From: Paenibacillus eucommiae
Lineage (GTDB): Bacteria; Bacillota; Bacilli; Paenibacillales; NBRC-103111
DNA: 64,000 nt
Direction: 5' to 3'
Assembly: GCF_017874215.1 (NCBI RefSeq)
Contig: NZ_JAGGLB010000015.1
Coordinates: forward strand, 124,001 to 188,000
In this document: positions 26,901 through 35,536 of the stretch, one piece after another
Numbering within the stretch: position 1 is the first letter of the stretch
Layout of the letters: each line of letters begins with the position of its first letter
Notes under the pieces: generated by a model
What the model was told of the DNA's origin: nothing
The model's input: the letters and a program-made list of their open reading frames with translations, nothing else
The model's database searches: none
Translations under genes and position numbers: made by a program

Positions 26901-27316
26901 TGTTTTCCCTCCTGTTGCTGTACATCATTTGGTGTGAACGCTGCCGGCAAAAGCTCGGACACCGTCATAACGACTATTTCACCTTGTAAATTACCCATAA
27001 TTACGGGCATATCTGGCCGGCATAGCTCCAAAAGCACTTGTCTGCACACTCCACACGGCGCAATGGGTGCTTCTGTATCACCGATAATGGCGATTGCCTG
27101 GAAGGATCGCGGGGGATTTCCATCTGCTATTGCCCGAAACAGCGCTGTCCGTTCTGCACAATTTGTAGGGCCATACGCGGCATTTTCTATATTACAGCCC
27201 AGATGTAGGCTTCCATCATCCCCCAACAGCGCAGCTCCTACACGAAAATGGGAGTAAGGGGCATAAGCTCGATTTCGGGCCTCCAGGGCTTGTTCAAGCA
27301 GTTTTTCAGGATTCAA
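26897..27316 (-). CDS. cdd: Cytidine deaminase
   Basis: Deaminates cytidine and deoxycytidine for pyrimidine salvage. It has 139 residues; zinc ligands are C53 with catalytic E55 (NCAERTALF) and C88, C91 (APCGVCRQ). Start is a TTG after AAGGAAGAA. It lies between dgkA and era, as in Bacillus. Confidence 0.96.
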   Translation of the reverse strand: MNPEKLLEQALEARNRAYAPYSHFRVGAALLGDDGSLHLGCNIENAAYGPTNCAERTALFRAIADGNPPRSFQAIAIIGDTEAPIAPCGVCRQVLLELCRPDMPVIMGNLQGEIVVMTVSELLPAAFTPNDVQQQEGKQ

Positions 27317-27336
27317 TCAAGTTCTTCCTTTCTCTT

Positions 27337-28044
27337 TCAAAGCAAGTTCATAAAGGCTAGCGCAAGAACAGTTACAGCAGCACCAATTATGGCCCCCATA
27401 ATAAGCGCCGGAAATGGTCTCGTTTTCTTATCATACAGGATAATAAAGATAATTGCCGATAATGTGTAAGCTAACAAAACAATTAGCGTATAATTGGCAA
27501 AAATGGCTATTAAGGTAGAAACCGAAAAGGCTACAGCGCTTAATAAACTTGGCCGAACAAACTTTCCTTTATCGGAGAACCGGGTTTCAATGACGATAAC
27601 TGATAAAACGACCAAAGCCAACAGCACCCAAATGATACCAGGGGACATCGGATTGTCCTGCTGTTTAGCCTGACGGAATAAGTTATCTATGGGCTCATAA
27701 AATACAATCATTCCAACAACGACAGCAAAAACTGCTGAGACTAATACGGATGCCGCGGCAACATCCTTCGCAATCTTGGCCAGTGGATGTTTATCCGGCA
27801 TGGCAAGATCCACTGTTTTTTCTACAGCTGTATTGATCAGCTCAGTGACAAGCATCAGCGTTACCGCCAGAAGCAGGAATAGAATATCGGTCTTGCTTAA
27901 ATGAAAAAATAAAGCCGCAATCAAAACAAGAAAAGCAACAAAGAAATGGAATTTCATGTTGCCTTGCGTGTCTAAAGCATATTTGATTCCTTCGTACGCA
28001 TACCGGAAGCTCCGCCGCCACCTATGAAAGCCGCTTCCTCTCAA
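27337..28044 (-). CDS. dgkA: Diacylglycerol/undecaprenol kinase family protein with extra C-terminal membrane part
   Basis: The first 115 residues are a standard DgkA-type kinase: YAYEGIKYALDTQGNMKFH, helices, then ELINTAVEKTVDL near residue 64-76, and AKDVAAASVL near 88-97. In Gram-positives this family makes undecaprenyl phosphate. The usual length is about 120 residues; here about 120 more follow, with four extra hydrophobic helices and no motif I recognise. The TTG start overlaps the ybeY stop by 4 bases. Confidence 0.9.
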   Translation of the reverse strand: MRGSGFHRWRRSFRYAYEGIKYALDTQGNMKFHFFVAFLVLIAALFFHLSKTDILFLLLAVTLMLVTELINTAVEKTVDLAMPDKHPLAKIAKDVAAASVLVSAVFAVVVGMIVFYEPIDNLFRQAKQQDNPMSPGIIWVLLALVVLSVIVIETRFSDKGKFVRPSLLSAVAFSVSTLIAIFANYTLIVLLAYTLSAIIFIILYDKKTRPFPALIMGAIIGAAVTVLALAFMNLL

Positions 28045-28562
28045 CGGGTAAGACCTGCCCTCTGGAGAATGCTTTCTTGCTTGGCAAACATAGCTTTCTC
28101 TTGCTCCTCGCTCTGATGGTCATAGCCGATCAAATGTAGAAAGCCATGTACAAACAGAAATCCAAGCTCACGCTCGAAGGAATGTCCATAATCCTCCGCT
28201 TGTGCAATTGCTCTCGGAACGGAAATCACGATATCACCAAGAGGCTCGATAAAGGAGTCAGAGTCTCCCACATTTTCTTCCCCAGCCTCAGCTTCCTCGT
28301 AATGAATCTCAAGCTCGTCCTCTCCGTTTTCGGACATCGCAAAGGATAATACATCTGTAATTTTGTCCATATTCCTGTAATGCTTATTCAGCTCTTGAAT
28401 CGCTTCGTCATTCACGAATGAGAGGGCGACCTCCCCTTCACTCACGCCTTCCAGCTCTCCGGCAAACTGCAGCAGCTCTTCCAGCTTGGCAATCAGTTCA
28501 GGTGTAATATCTTTAACGGTCTGCTCATTGTTCCACTCCAGGGTTAAATCAACGCTAGCCAT
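28041..28562 (-). CDS. ybeY: Endoribonuclease YbeY
   Basis: Metal-dependent endoribonuclease for 16S rRNA 3' maturation and ribosome quality control. It has 173 residues. The zinc motif HGFLHLIGYDH (H-x3-H-x5-H) is near residue 136-146. A ribosome site GGAGG lies before the ATG at 28562, which is preferred over an upstream start. A Glu/Ser-rich acidic loop of about 25 residues (near 85-110) is inserted relative to shorter homologues. Confidence 0.95.
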   Translation of the reverse strand: MASVDLTLEWNNEQTVKDITPELIAKLEELLQFAGELEGVSEGEVALSFVNDEAIQELNKHYRNMDKITDVLSFAMSENGEDELEIHYEEAEAGEENVGDSDSFIEPLGDIVISVPRAIAQAEDYGHSFERELGFLFVHGFLHLIGYDHQSEEQEKAMFAKQESILQRAGLTR

Positions 28563-28605
28563 TGTTCCGCCTCCGTTTTTCAACAATTTTCAGTCACATG
28601 GGTTC

Positions 28606-30834
28606 CTAGGAAGTTTTCTTTGGAGCCAGTTCACCAGGATATTCGATACGGGAGTGGAATATCCCCAGCAAGGTTTCATTTAGCGTCTTGGCGATAATAT
28701 CAAGCTCTTTTAGTGTCAAGTCACATTCATTGAATTGTCCGTCATCAAGGCGCGACTTAATGATTTTGTGAACCATGGAATCAATCTGCTCAAGTGTAGG
28801 ATTTCGCAGTGAACGTACAGCAGCTTCAACGCTGTCTGCAATGCCTACAATAGCCGCTTCCTTCCCCTGTGCTTTCGGCCCCGGATATCGGAAATCCTCC
28901 TCACGAAACTCTTTACTCGTATTTTCCTCTTCCGCCTGTTTAATCGCCTTATGATAAAAATAATGCAAAAGCGTCGTACCATGATGCTGTTCAGCAATAT
29001 CACGAATCGCTTTCGGAATTTTGTGCTCCTTCAGCATTTCCACACCATCACGCGGATGTGCCGTTATGATGGATGTGCTTAGGTTCGGATCGATACGATC
29101 ATGCGGATTTTCAATATTCGTCTGATTTTCAATAAAATACATTGGCCGCTTTGTTTTCCCGATATCATGGTAATAAGATCCTACCCGGCATAACAAGCCA
29201 TTGGCGCCAATAGATTCAGCTGCAGCCTCCGATAAGTTGCCGACCATCACACTATGATGATAAGTTCCCGGAGTTTCTGTCAGTAATTTACGCAGCAGTG
29301 GATGATTCGGGTTGGAGAGCTCGACCATCTTCAGCGGTGACAAAATGCCAAAGGCAACTTCAAAGAATGGCAGCAGACCTATTACAAAAACAGCGGTCAT
29401 CAAACCGCCAGTTGCGGCAAATACCAGCGATAACAGTGCTTCCTTGTGGGAAATCTGACCTTCGAGCAGCAGTATGGATGTGATCGTTAGCAAGCCAAAA
29501 AGCGAAATGACAAACCCTGCTTTGAGAATAGTCGAACGCTGGCTTGCCCGCTGAATCGTAAATACAGCCATAAAGCATACTACCAAAGTAACCAGACCGT
29601 AGCGGAAATCAAACAGCTGCTCTTGCTCCAGATTGAAAATAATACTGGAAAGAATAGCGAACAGCACCGAAGAAATAAAGGCCAGCTGCGTATCAAGCAG
29701 AATTGCGATAAGAATGCTGCCCATAGCAACAGGAGCCAAATAGCCAATGTATGGATAATCTAAATTTTGTCCCAAAGTAATGATCTTCATTCCTACTACA
29801 TTGATCGTAAAGATCAAAATTAGCATAATTAGCTGCGTATTATTGGACTGGATCGGCAGCGCGCTTTGTCTGACAAACATAAACAAAAGAAAAGGTAATA
29901 ACACAGAGAGCACCATAAGCCCAAATTGCGGTAAATGATTGGCTTTATCCTTGAGCAGCTCCAGCTTGTCCAAGCGTTGATAAAGCTCCTCCGTTATCAT
30001 CTCTCCCTGATTAACAAGAACATCATTTTTGTTTATATAGACAATGTTTGCGCTCTCTCTGGCATCTGTTCTGGCATCATCGGTTCCTTTTTGATCAAAA
30101 AATTTATTCGGGGTAAGCACCACTCTTACGAGCTCCTGCACCATTTCCCGCGTCGTATTTTTCGTTAAATCGGAGGTGTTAACTAGCTCAGCCACTTTGG
30201 CTCTCGCTTCCTGGGCATCCAGGATGGGGTCATTGATCAGCTTCGACACAATCCCCTTGGTTACCGGATGCATAGCCGCCAAATCGGCCGTCGTCAGCCG
30301 CGGCAGCTTGAAATACACTTCCTCAGGCACTCGGTACTGCTGCTCCTCAAGGCGTTTCTTAATTTCCTCGAACAGATCCTCATTGTACTGACCGCTGTCG
30401 CGCAGTGCCTTAATGGCCTGGTTCTCCACATCAGTGACGAGCTGCGGAATTACTTTTTGAAAAATGCTTACTTTATCTTCAGTTTTGACTTCGGCATCAC
30501 TATTAATTTGCGTCAATCTATCAAAAATAGAGTCTACCATAGCATCATTTTTAAGGTTAACAATCCGGTATACCGGCAGCACCTTTTTCGCAGCTTCTTC
30601 CCTTGCCTTAGCTGTTTCAACGGTATTCTCCGTCTGACTTGGCGCATAAATCGTCTTCTCGCTTCTAGCACCTAGTTGAATATCATAGACTTGAGGTACT
30701 AGTTTGGTATGCAGAGCAAAATAAACTACAAGCGCAAGCAGTAAAAAAAGCAGAAGCCGAGCCCAAGCGCTATATTTCCATCCGATCAGCTGTTCATGAA
30801 TTTTACCTTTGGCTTTTACTTCATCCTTGTTCAT
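28606..30834 (-). CDS. pgpH: HD-domain membrane protein PgpH (7TMR-HDED), c-di-AMP phosphodiesterase
   Basis: A 742-residue protein: an N-terminal helix, a large extracellular region (about 55-300), seven membrane helices (about 300-480) and a cytoplasmic HD domain with SYYHDIGKTKRPMYF (near 548) and TAHPRDGVEML (near 590). Family members hydrolyse c-di-AMP to pApA. Bacillus yqfF has the same neighbours (phoH upstream, ybeY downstream). Confidence 0.95.
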   Translation of the reverse strand: MNKDEVKAKGKIHEQLIGWKYSAWARLLLFLLLALVVYFALHTKLVPQVYDIQLGARSEKTIYAPSQTENTVETAKAREEAAKKVLPVYRIVNLKNDAMVDSIFDRLTQINSDAEVKTEDKVSIFQKVIPQLVTDVENQAIKALRDSGQYNEDLFEEIKKRLEEQQYRVPEEVYFKLPRLTTADLAAMHPVTKGIVSKLINDPILDAQEARAKVAELVNTSDLTKNTTREMVQELVRVVLTPNKFFDQKGTDDARTDARESANIVYINKNDVLVNQGEMITEELYQRLDKLELLKDKANHLPQFGLMVLSVLLPFLLFMFVRQSALPIQSNNTQLIMLILIFTINVVGMKIITLGQNLDYPYIGYLAPVAMGSILIAILLDTQLAFISSVLFAILSSIIFNLEQEQLFDFRYGLVTLVVCFMAVFTIQRASQRSTILKAGFVISLFGLLTITSILLLEGQISHKEALLSLVFAATGGLMTAVFVIGLLPFFEVAFGILSPLKMVELSNPNHPLLRKLLTETPGTYHHSVMVGNLSEAAAESIGANGLLCRVGSYYHDIGKTKRPMYFIENQTNIENPHDRIDPNLSTSIITAHPRDGVEMLKEHKIPKAIRDIAEQHHGTTLLHYFYHKAIKQAEEENTSKEFREEDFRYPGPKAQGKEAAIVGIADSVEAAVRSLRNPTLEQIDSMVHKIIKSRLDDGQFNECDLTLKELDIIAKTLNETLLGIFHSRIEYPGELAPKKTS

Positions 30835-30932
30835 GGAAGGTCATTCCTCTCTACCAAATAAAGCAGCCATTCCACTCCATTATGAGGATTTCTCATGTTC
30901 ATGTCTCATTTTTCCATTTTCATTTTTCTTTT

Positions 30933-31898
30933 TCATTTTTCATTATTTTCGTTGTAAGCTACAATAATTTTCTGAACCAGTGAATGACGGACAACATCCT
31001 GCTCGTCGAAATAAATAAATCCAAGCTCTTCAATATGGCTTAAAATGCGATTTGCTTCGACAAGTCCGGAAGATTTGCCGCGCGGAAGATCAATTTGTGT
31101 CACATCTCCCGTAATCACCATCTTCGACCCAAATCCAAGACGTGTCAAGAACATCTTCATCTGCTCAGGTGTCGTATTCTGCGCTTCGTCAAGAATAATA
31201 AAGGAATCATCGAGCGTACGACCGCGCATATAAGCCAGCGGCGCGATTTCGATTAAGCCCCGCTCTAATGATTTGACTACCTGATCCGGGCCCAGAACAT
31301 CATTAAGAGCATCATACAACGGCCTTAAATAAGGGTCAACCTTTTCTTGCAGGTCACCTGGTAAAAAACCAAGACTCTCCCCTGCTTCCACAGCAGGACG
31401 GGTCAGTACTATCCGTTTGACTTGTCCTTCTTTCAAAGCTTTAACGGCCAGTACGACTGCTAAGTACGTTTTACCCGTTCCGGCAGGACCAATACCGAAA
31501 ACAACGTCTTTCTTTTTAATTTCTGTCACATATTGCTTTTGACCAATCGTTTTGACCCGTATAGGCTTGCCTTTGTGCGTTGAGGTTATTTCTCCTTTGA
31601 ACAGCTCAAGAAGCTGATCCGCTTTCATCTGCTTCGCAAGCTCAATAGCGTATACAATATCACGCTCTGTGAGGTTGTATTGATTACGGATTAACTGCAG
31701 TAAAACATCCAAAAGCTGCTGAAGAGCGTCTACATCCGCTGAAGGACCGTAAACCGTTATTTCCGCTTCCCGCGTATAAATCTCAGCATTAAAATGTTGT
31801 TCAATCAGCCGCAGAAATTTATCCTGGGGACCAAATAATGCTAACGCCTCTGTCGTATTCTTCAAAATTACTTTGATTGTTTGTGCGTTTTCTACCAA
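30933..31898 (-). CDS. phoH: PhoH family ATPase
   Basis: A 321-residue protein with a KH-like N-terminus (about 15-75) and a PhoH nucleotide-binding domain: Walker A GPAGTGKTYLAV near 136-147 and Walker B FIILDEAQNTTPEQM near 232. PhoH/YbeZ works beside YbeY and RNA maturation factors. The TTG start follows GAGGCC. Confidence 0.95.
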   Translation of the reverse strand: MVENAQTIKVILKNTTEALALFGPQDKFLRLIEQHFNAEIYTREAEITVYGPSADVDALQQLLDVLLQLIRNQYNLTERDIVYAIELAKQMKADQLLELFKGEITSTHKGKPIRVKTIGQKQYVTEIKKKDVVFGIGPAGTGKTYLAVVLAVKALKEGQVKRIVLTRPAVEAGESLGFLPGDLQEKVDPYLRPLYDALNDVLGPDQVVKSLERGLIEIAPLAYMRGRTLDDSFIILDEAQNTTPEQMKMFLTRLGFGSKMVITGDVTQIDLPRGKSSGLVEANRILSHIEELGFIYFDEQDVVRHSLVQKIIVAYNENNEK

Positions 31899-31904
31899 AA
31901 GGCC

Positions 31905-33095
31905 TCATTCTCCTTGTATCACGATAGGTTGTTCTTCCATGATCATTTCTTCGACTTCAAAATGTACTTCCATATAAACTTTACCATTCTCTGTTTTTTC
32001 ATGCAAAATTTTTTCACTTGCAATACGAGAATCCTTGCCTGTCGTGGACAAAAGCTCCGCTCTCGCTTGCTCCAAGCCGATTGATTTGGCCTCATTCTCA
32101 GCAATTGGCTCCGAGATCAGGCTTGTCTCTCTGATCTTCTCATGAAGCCACCCTATAGGCAATGAATAGTTTCTCCACTGCAGCGTCTTGCGTTCAGGAA
32201 TCGTCTCAAATTGCTCATAAGAATGCTTGCCATAGCCGGTCAGCTGCAGCGCTCTCGATCCAAAAACAAGATAACTGCGATCCTTGCTTTCTCCAGAATA
32301 AACCTTATATGTAGTCGTTAGCGGCACTTCAATCTTTGAAGTATACCACACTAACCCCTTTACTGTTCCAGTTGCAACCACAATTTGACTATTTTGTTCG
32401 TTGCCAATGTATCCGGATATAAGCACATCACCTTTTCGTACATAGGAATTCGGCTTCACCATCGGCTTGCCTTTTTCGGCTAATATTTCTGTAATCAAAG
32501 CATTTTTCGTTGCAACTAAATTTCGGGGATTCATTAGTGGCTTTTTTTCAGGGATGGTGGCTTCCACAATTTTAACAGTAATATGAGTTCCTTTAATTTC
32601 CACTCCTACCCACGAAGTCCCGGGCAGCAGCGCTTGAATATTGCGCGATAAAACTTCAGTTTCCTTGAGCCGCAGCTTCCATTGAAAACGATGAATGCCT
32701 TCCTGGGCAGCAGCCTGCAATATTTCTGAGCGGGTAATCCGCTCGTTCCCGACCACACTGATCTGCCAAACCAAAGAGGAAAGCAAATAAATCCCGATTA
32801 CAAAGCCGGCAATGCCTGCAACGAAAATCTTTCTTTTACCCAGTTTGTCCAAAAAAAAAGGAAAACCATGCCGTTCCAGCACATGGACACGGCAGCCTGT
32901 CCGCTTCAATAAGGGGCGCAGCTCAAAGAAGTCACTTACTACAATATCAAGGCGCATCCGCCCGCCCTGCCCTATTTGAACGCTCCAGACGGTGAGTCCC
33001 TGGGCAATCGCTTGATTAAGCACCGTCTCACAGCCCTCACCTCTCAACTCAACCCGAACATAACCCCGTACCCAAGCCATATAAGTGGATTCCAT
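31905..33095 (-). CDS. yqfD: Sporulation protein YqfD
   Basis: A 396-residue membrane-anchored protein. One membrane helix near 90-110 (FVAGIAGFVIGIYLLSSLVW), a POTRA-like repeat near 115-180, and a C-terminal YqfD domain. In Bacillus it is a SigE-dependent sporulation protein. AAGGAGG lies 7 bases before the ATG. It follows yqfC by 54 bases. Confidence 0.92.
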   Translation of the reverse strand: MESTYMAWVRGYVRVELRGEGCETVLNQAIAQGLTVWSVQIGQGGRMRLDIVVSDFFELRPLLKRTGCRVHVLERHGFPFFLDKLGKRKIFVAGIAGFVIGIYLLSSLVWQISVVGNERITRSEILQAAAQEGIHRFQWKLRLKETEVLSRNIQALLPGTSWVGVEIKGTHITVKIVEATIPEKKPLMNPRNLVATKNALITEILAEKGKPMVKPNSYVRKGDVLISGYIGNEQNSQIVVATGTVKGLVWYTSKIEVPLTTTYKVYSGESKDRSYLVFGSRALQLTGYGKHSYEQFETIPERKTLQWRNYSLPIGWLHEKIRETSLISEPIAENEAKSIGLEQARAELLSTTGKDSRIASEKILHEKTENGKVYMEVHFEVEEMIMEEQPIVIQGE

Positions 33096-33149
33096 CTTGA
33101 GCCTCCTTAGAATTTGCCGTTAACAAAACCTGTTTCTAACCAATATGAA

Positions 33150-33428
33150 TCAAGGTATATATTTGACCTCATCAATAACACCTTCGATGAACACTTCCTC
33201 TGTAAAGATGGCGCGGATAACCAATTGCTTGCCGGTAACCTCCAGCTTCCCCTTGGTCAGCTCCAGCTTTAACAGCTCACTGGAGAAATGAAGTACACTC
33301 CGATGATTTTCTATATACAGCTGCACATTGCCGATCATTGTAATACGCGGAAGATCTTGAACCACATCCTGAGGAAGATCGAGCAGCTTGGCGGTAAATT
33401 GATTCCATTTGCGGGTCAAGCGACGCAT
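33150..33428 (-). CDS. yqfC: Sporulation protein YqfC
   Basis: A 92-residue protein, MRRLTRKWNQFTAKLLDLPQ, then YIENHRSVLHFSSELLKLEL. It is a member of the YabP/YqfC family of beta-rich proteins made under SigE in the mother cell. Size and position before yqfD match Bacillus. Confidence 0.9.
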   Translation of the reverse strand: MRRLTRKWNQFTAKLLDLPQDVVQDLPRITMIGNVQLYIENHRSVLHFSSELLKLELTKGKLEVTGKQLVIRAIFTEEVFIEGVIDEVKYIP

Positions 33429-33644
33429 AGCTGGGCTGTACCTCCTTGGGAGCTATAGTTATAGCTTCAATAGCGCATAGGCTTTTTACAAAATATGCCG
33501 CTGGCTTGGATTTTATGAGCATAAAGCTTAGCTCTTGCAAATTTACCGGCTTTGCATATCCATCAGCCTTAAATCTGAAAATAATCTGAATTTTTCTGAA
33601 TTCATTCTAAAAAATTTACCTATTAAATCAAACAAATAAATCAA

Positions 33645-33677
33645 ACAAAAAAACCCTCAGGCATATTGTCCTAAGAG
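33645..33677 (-). terminator. Weak terminator between repeat copy 3 and yqfC
   Basis: Stem CTCAGG (33656-33661) / CCTAAG (33670-33675) with one mismatch and a TTTTTTTG run on the minus strand. Confidence 0.55.
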
Positions 33678-33750
33678 TTCGTCAATGCTAAAGCTATCAA
33701 ATGATGTAAATTCCAAATCATTCCGAATCCGAAACTTCTTAAAAATTAAA

Positions 33751-33954
33751 AATGCTGCTTTAGCAATGTTTTTCATCGTTAAAAGCACGTGGTCGGCTCC
33801 ACAAGCTTACTTAACAATGAAAAACATCGTTAAAATCCATTTTTACCACCCAGAGGGGCCATCCGACCTCGTTTAGCGATGAAAATCATCATTAACGTGG
33901 CTGATTCACCTGGAAACACCTGCTTTAGCGATCAAAAACATCGTTAAGTCAAGC
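33751..33954 (+). repeat. Four-palindrome intergenic element, copy 3
   Basis: Palindromes at 33759-33783, 33811-33834, 33872-33896 and 33924-33948; 190 bp from first to last base. Same order and spacers as copies 1 and 2 (CATCCG...CCTC, CCTGGAAACA, GTTAAGTCAAGC). It lies between the yqeY terminator and yqfC. Confidence 0.85.
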
Positions 33955-34020
33955 ACAAGCTCAATTCTTCTCTCTTCGGGGAGGCAAGAGGCAGGCTGCT
34001 ACCTACGGATTTTATCGTTA

Positions 34021-34050
34021 AAAAAGACCAGGAAACTTCTCCTGGTCTTC
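34021..34050 (-). terminator. Terminator of the rpsU-yqeY unit
   Basis: Perfect 10-bp stem AAGACCAGGA (34025-34034) / TCCTGGTCTT (34041-34050) with a T-run on the minus strand. Confidence 0.9.
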
Positions 34051-34059
34051 GCTCACATT

Positions 34060-34503
34060 TTATCCTAATAATTGTTGAACCAGCTGATTAATAAGCTTAC
34101 CATCTGCTCGTCCCTTAACCTTTGGCATCAGGGCTGTCATTACTTTGCCCATATCTGCCTTCGAAGCAGCGCCCACTTGTTCGATTGTTTCTTGAACAAT
34201 AGCTTTCACTTCGTCTTCACTAAGCTGCTGCGGTTGATATTCAGCTAGTATGAGCAGCTCGGCTTTCAAGTCTTCGACCAAATCCTCACGGCCCGCTTTT
34301 TCAAAATCCTGGAGGGAATCTTTGCGCTGTTTGACCTCACGACTTAGAACGTCAAGCACTTCATTGTCATCAAGTGGTCTTTTCAAATCGATTTCCTGGT
34401 TCTTAATCGATGAGCGGACCATTCGGATTACGGAAAGTTTAAACTTGTCCTGACTCTTCATCGCTTGCTTCATATCTTCGTTCAATCTTTCGCCTAAGCT
34501 CAT
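34060..34503 (-). CDS. yqeY: GatB/YqeY domain protein
   Basis: A 147-residue helical protein, MSLGERLNEDMKQAMKSQDK, with the family block SVIRMVRSSIKNQEIDL shortened to SVIRMVRSSIKNQE and a C-terminal GKVMTALMPKVKGRADGK. It resembles the tail domain of GatB, which recognises tRNA; free YqeY has no proven activity. It follows rpsU by 15 bases, as in Bacillus. Confidence 0.92.
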   Translation of the reverse strand: MSLGERLNEDMKQAMKSQDKFKLSVIRMVRSSIKNQEIDLKRPLDDNEVLDVLSREVKQRKDSLQDFEKAGREDLVEDLKAELLILAEYQPQQLSEDEVKAIVQETIEQVGAASKADMGKVMTALMPKVKGRADGKLINQLVQQLLG

Positions 34504-34518
34504 TGCGTTAAATGCCTC

Positions 34519-34692
34519 CTAGAACTTTCTCTTGCGAGCAGCCTCCGACTTCAGCTTACGCTTAACGCTTGGCTTCTCATAATGCTTGCGTTTCTTAACC
34601 TCTGCTAACACGCCATCTTTAGCGATGGTACGCTTAAACCGACGAAGAGCAGCATCTATAGTTTCATTCTTGCGAACTCGAGTTTCTGACAC
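34519..34692 (-). CDS. rpsU: 30S ribosomal protein S21
   Basis: A 57-residue basic protein starting with GTG: VSETRVRKNETIDAALRRFK, then RKHYEKPSVKRKLKSEAARK. GGAGGGA lies 10 bases before the GTG. A strong promoter (34748-34777) lies 55 bases upstream. It heads the rpsU-yqeY unit. Confidence 0.97.
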   Translation of the reverse strand: MSETRVRKNETIDAALRRFKRTIAKDGVLAEVKKRKHYEKPSVKRKLKSEAARKRKF

Positions 34693-34747
34693 CAGTAATC
34701 CCTCCCTCCGAACAGAACGAGCATGAAAAAACGCTCCATCAAGTTTA

Positions 34748-34777
34748 ATTATATGTTATATACAAAGGGGGTGTCAA
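34748..34777 (-). promoter_or_regulatory. Strong promoter of rpsU-yqeY
   Basis: Perfect TTGACA (34772-34777) and TATAAT (34748-34753) separated by 18 bases. Confidence 0.85.
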
Positions 34778-35051
34778 CCAACCTATTTATAAACTTGAAA
34801 GTTAACCGATTTCCCAAGGTCAAAATGCCATTAAAAATAATCCTTAGACGATAATATTTTCCTTATTCTTCCGGGATATTTCTCCGAAAATTCCCCTCAC
34901 ACATGCCTTATGTAAGCCATAGTTTTTTTCTGAATAAACTTTGTAGATAGTTCAGAAAATAATGCTGCAAACATAGATTTGCACGTTAAGACCAGCAAAT
35001 GGACAAATTGCCTGAAATCTCTTCTGTTGCTTTTGAAGACGCCCCAGAACT
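34778..35051. other. AT-rich gap between rpsU promoter and HIT gene
   Basis: About 270 bases. No ORF with a ribosome site, no clear hairpin with a T-run and no tRNA were seen. Confidence 0.5.
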
Positions 35052-35405
35052 TTAAGAATGGTTCCTTCCAAGTCCAGCCAGCTTCTCGCCAGCAAGCAAA
35101 TGCATATGCAAATGGAACACAATCTGCCCCGAATCAGGACCACAATTGTTCACGATGCGGTAGCCGGATTCTGCCACTCCCTGTTCCTTGGCGATTTGCT
35201 TTGCTGCTTTGTGAATATATCCGATTGTATCCCAGTCATCTTCCCCGGCGTCGTTCAAGGAGGCAAAATGCTTCTTCGGGATGATTAAAATATGTACGGG
35301 AGCCTGTGGCTGAATGTCATGGAATGCAAAGACCCGATCGTCTTCATAAACTTTCTTCGAGGGGATAGAGCCTTCAATAATTTTGCAGAAAATACAGTTG
35401 TCCAT
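35052..35405 (-). CDS. HIT family protein (histidine triad hydrolase)
   Basis: A 117-residue protein, MDNCIFCKIIEGSIPSKKVY. Zinc-type Cys pair C4, C7 and histidine triad HLHMH at 98-102 (QIVFHLHMHLLAG). HIT proteins hydrolyse nucleoside phosphoramidates and dinucleotide-type substrates. It lies upstream of rpsU on the same strand, with no obvious terminator in between. Confidence 0.93.
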   Translation of the reverse strand: MDNCIFCKIIEGSIPSKKVYEDDRVFAFHDIQPQAPVHILIIPKKHFASLNDAGEDDWDTIGYIHKAAKQIAKEQGVAESGYRIVNNCGPDSGQIVFHLHMHLLAGEKLAGLGRNHS

Positions 35406-35494
35406 ACGTAATTTCTCCTTTTGTTCTCAAGTTCAACTTCTAGTCATTATCTTAACGAATATCCTGGCAAAAATCCAACCTCTATTTCCAACGC

Positions 35495-35520
35495 AAAAAC
35501 CGCCAGACTGTTCTGACGGC
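35495..35520 (-). terminator. Terminator of rsgA
   Basis: Stem CCGCCAGA (35500-35507) / TCTGACGGC (35512-35520), followed on the minus strand by TTTTTG. Confidence 0.85.
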
Positions 35521-35536
35521 ATCCAAGCATCCTGAA

